Shown here piece after piece: positions 61,141 to 64,000 of a stretch of DNA of 64,000 bases. A program made the position numbers and the translations under genes. The stretch is from Spinellus fusiger (taxonomy: Eukaryota; Mucoromycota; Mucoromycetes; Mucorales; Phycomycetaceae), in contig JALLLS010000013.1 of NCBI GenBank assembly GCA_025094145.1, forward strand, positions 186,001-250,000, written 5' to 3'. The notes beneath the pieces are model-generated. The model was not told the origin of the DNA, did no database searches, and saw only the letters and a list, made by a program, of their open reading frames with translations. Positions within the stretch are counted from its first letter, which is position 1, and each line of letters starts with the position of its first letter.

Positions 61141-63295
61141 TACTATTGATAATATCTATATAAAAAATATTGTGATCATCCAATCTCAACGTTTAAACTA
61201 TCTAATTTTAGAGTAAAATCCAGTACAGAAAATAGTCTAATAAAACTAAAGTGACCATGAAACTCATTTTCTTTTTACTAAGTTCATATTTTAAAATCTC
61301 TCTGATCTTTAACTGCCCTTCTTCATTGTCATATTGTAATGATTATTCTGTTTTTTTTTCTTGTATTAAGTTGGTGCTACACATTGTAGTCTCCAGAATT
61401 ATTGCTTCTGTTGATGATAAGATACTTATTTTTAGATATGCTAAAAATAAGTATATCACTTGTAAAAATAAATAAAAATAAAAACTTCCTATCATGATAA
61501 GATAGTTTACTAAAAATAATTGGCTTTTACTATCTTTAACTATAGCTGTACTGATACTTGGAGTGAATAATAGACAATAGACTGTGTATTATTCAATATA
61601 AAAGATGATCAATACACAAAAAAACATTAATAGTAATTTTACCTAAAATTGTGATTTAGTTGCCTTGAAATAGAATATACTGTAAGTAATGTCCGCCCTC
61701 CCTGACAGTACTTTGAGGCAGCAGATATAGAAGAAAATACTAGATATATGAATGCCAGGGCAAATAGTCATATCTTCTTGGCATTCATAACTATATAATA
61801 CCATTTTATTTTCTCTTGAATAAATCATCAAAGTTTTCAAACAGTAAATGTGTACCATTCGTAGAAGCAAAGGCTGTCTAGATATCGTGCAAGTCTGATT
61901 TTGTTTACCAAGGTACTCTTTTCTATTATTTTACTTTCCGCTACTGTCGTTCCGTTTCTTTGGTCAGTCCAATCTGTTATAAACATTCTACTCTATTTAG
62001 TCGTATATCTCTTTGGCCAAGAAATCTCTATTGTTCAGTCCATTCTGAAGACCATCTGCCGTAGTACATCCCCAAACGTACCTTCAAGTGGTTATTTACT
62101 GTGTCCGTAGCAACCTCATACTGAGACTTACTAGCCTCCTACGATCTAATATTGCCCAAAAAATACAATACTATTAATTTCAAATAAAACAATAGTGGTG
62201 CTGTCAGTATTATAACTTTCGTTTCTGGCTATATTATAGTTGGTAAAGGGATCTTTCATCTGTAAGAGTATTGTAATATGCACCTTCTTTCTTTTTGCTT
62301 ATTCATAATTCATAACCAACGTGTAATTTACTAGTAGAAATAAATACCCCTATATCTTCAGTATAAACAACAGATACTCCACCTACTCTTTGACAGCCTA
62401 TAACATTCACTTTGTAATAGTACATTAATTTAATCTGTTCTATTAATATCAGTCAATGTTTATATATTAAGCTCTATTTCTGAATGTCTGTAGGAATTCA
62501 ACATGGATAAACATAAATAATAAGTGATGATGCATCAACCTTGTGTCCCATCTATGAATTCAACTTTAATTTCTATCAAGGCCAAATAGAGTGCAATCTA
62601 CATATTTCATCTCTTAATATTATTCAATATGTCTCTATCTATTCATAGATTCAATTTAATTAATGCATTTTCATCGCCCATGATCATCAACATGAGGCTA
62701 TGTACAGTATTTATAGTGCGCCTGTACTCGTTCTTTTTGTAAAAGGAAAAGAAAAGAAAAAATCAATAATTTCTCATTTATTGGCATGAGCAAATAATAC
62801 AAAAAAAAGTGTGTAAATGTATAGCACATTTATGCCAAATTATGTTAAGGATTTATCATTAGCCTCTTATCTATCATCTCGAGCAATGATGACAGCTACA
62901 CAGCTACCTTTATAAATTCACTATGGGTAACATTTCAGTGTCAAAGCTTGAGAAGGTTATCGAGATAAATTCAGACGCTTGTTTGTAGCTTAATTAGGCC
63001 AAGAGAAATTTAAATTGGTTTATTTAATCTGAGAAATCGTATTCCCCAATCATAGCAGCATAAATTAATGAAAGATACAATGCTTGTCTTTCATATCGCT
63101 ACTATCTCCTGGAGTTAATGGACTTGAAGTTTAAAGAGATAAATAAGTTAGTGCCGGTGTGTCACTTTCTCATACTTCATAGCACTAGCAATAGAGTTAA
63201 GAACAATGTCTTGTACCTGAGCATATAATTTAGGATGGAGTGAACACTAAAGTCTCATTATAGTAGAGTACACTATAATACAAAGCACAAAGACT
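61141..63295. other. Intergenic, AT-rich, no gene seen
   Basis: Two kilobases without a supported gene. Frames at 61251-61475, 61643-61870 and 61901-62110 are short and show no family signature. Confidence 0.55.
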
Positions 63296-63367
63296 AGTTA
63301 TAGTTTTGATTTGATTTATTGTACAAAAACAAGTTATAGTTTTGATTTGATTTGTTGTACAAAAACA
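63296..63367. repeat. 36-bp tandem duplication
   Basis: Two 36-bp units (63296-63331 and 63332-63367), both starting AGTTATAGTTTTGATTTGAT, differ at one base. It looks recent. Confidence 0.9.
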
Positions 63368-64000
63368 GTATTATCACACAATTAATATCACAACAATAGT
63401 AATCATGGTAGGAGAAGAATGAGATAATAACAAAATAATAAAATGATAATTATCAGAATAATGACAAAATGGTGTTTAACCACTTTACTCACTTTGAATA
63501 CCGCCTTTTTCTCAGACAATATCTCTTCCCCCTAGCAACCTTACAGTAGAAGAATGTTCTCACTTTCGGGACAAAATAGTCATCCACTGTCAGGTATTCA
63601 TCTTTCATATACACCCAATAGAAGACTGTATTGGACTTTATATCTGTTTATTTTAAAAGAAAGAAAAAACGTCCATTTGCTTATATAATAAATGGATCTA
63701 AAGGGTTATAGAAAGGGTTTATTTGATAAAGATGTGTTTACTACAGAATACATAACCTTATTTATTTCAAGAAGAAGGAAGAAGGGTTCCCTTTTCTATT
63801 TCTAAAGATGTTGTGTTATCTCTTACTCCAGTGTCCGAGTTCTAGCTTGATATGATTTTATATTCCGAGACATAAACAGGGCTAACAACAATAGGCAGAA
63901 GAATGGTATTGATTGCATGTTCTATTCTGGTTTCTAACTGTCTTCTGGGCTGAGGATCTGTCAATGTCTGCTGCCTTGTATAAAGCAGTAAGAGAGATGT
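63368..64000. other. Window end, no gene seen
   Basis: AT-rich sequence without a supported reading frame. A gene could begin beyond the window. Confidence 0.5.

Noticed and set aside
61901..62110. Hydrophobic 69-codon frame
   Set aside because: Short, AT-rich, with no splice partners or family signature.

Overview
The window reads as a piece of an AT-rich, intron-rich fungal genome. The genes have many short spliceosomal introns (about 45-215 bp, GT-AG with two GC-AG cases), the products are fungal or general eukaryotic, and the spaces between genes are AT-rich and full of decayed transposons. An early-diverging fungus (Mucoromycota-like) is my best guess. It rests on the M13 peptidase, the BTB relic and the style of the transposons, and it is an inference. 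All multi-exon models below were joined by hand from splice signals, and each model closes in frame.

Layout, left to right. 1-3830: a decayed transposon gene with an N-terminal C2H2 finger (family A) and its flanks. 4861-4946: a small TIR element (MITE). 5390-6814 (+): GDP-mannose transporter of the Golgi (Vrg4 type). 6815-9666: no gene. 9667-10985 (-): Hst3/Hst4-like sirtuin. 10986-17503: AT-rich relics, including a Tc1 element inserted into the tail of a rearranged second copy of family A. 17504-18630 (+): BTB-domain pseudogene broken only by two TAG codons. 19359-21430 (+) arginyl-tRNA synthetase, 21742-24529 (+) MCM5. 25243-25716: internally deleted Tc1 fragment next to a tRNA-Leu(AAG) gene, then an inverted pair of LTR-like arms. 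28174-30069 (+): kinetochore protein NUF2. 32554-38055 (+): a 16-exon gene for a coiled-coil protein of about 1,384 residues. 38780-41288 (-): bHLH transcription factor. 41961-44945 (-): membrane-anchored M13 (neprilysin-like) metallopeptidase. 45113-46500 (-): Ett1/Nro1-like protein.

46501-51801 is an accessory stretch: a second full-length Tc1 element (47000-48342), another fragment of family A, a second MITE copy, a gag-like relic and one copy of an unnamed dispersed repeat. 51802-53245 (+) is a secreted pepsin-like aspartic protease. 53394 to about 58700 (-) is an almost complete, inactivated LINE retrotransposon with a zinc-knuckle ORF1, an endonuclease/reverse-transcriptase ORF2 and a 3' poly(A). 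58700-64000 is AT-rich and holds a Helitron Rep fragment and the second copy of the dispersed repeat.

The cellular genes are mostly housekeeping: replication (MCM5), chromosome segregation (NUF2), chromatin (sirtuin), translation (ArgRS, tRNA-Leu, Ett1-like) and secretion (Vrg4, two proteases). They do not form an operon-like system. The unusual content lies in the mobile elements, the two GC-AG introns, and the exon structure of the coiled-coil gene. I found no convincing new multi-gene system.
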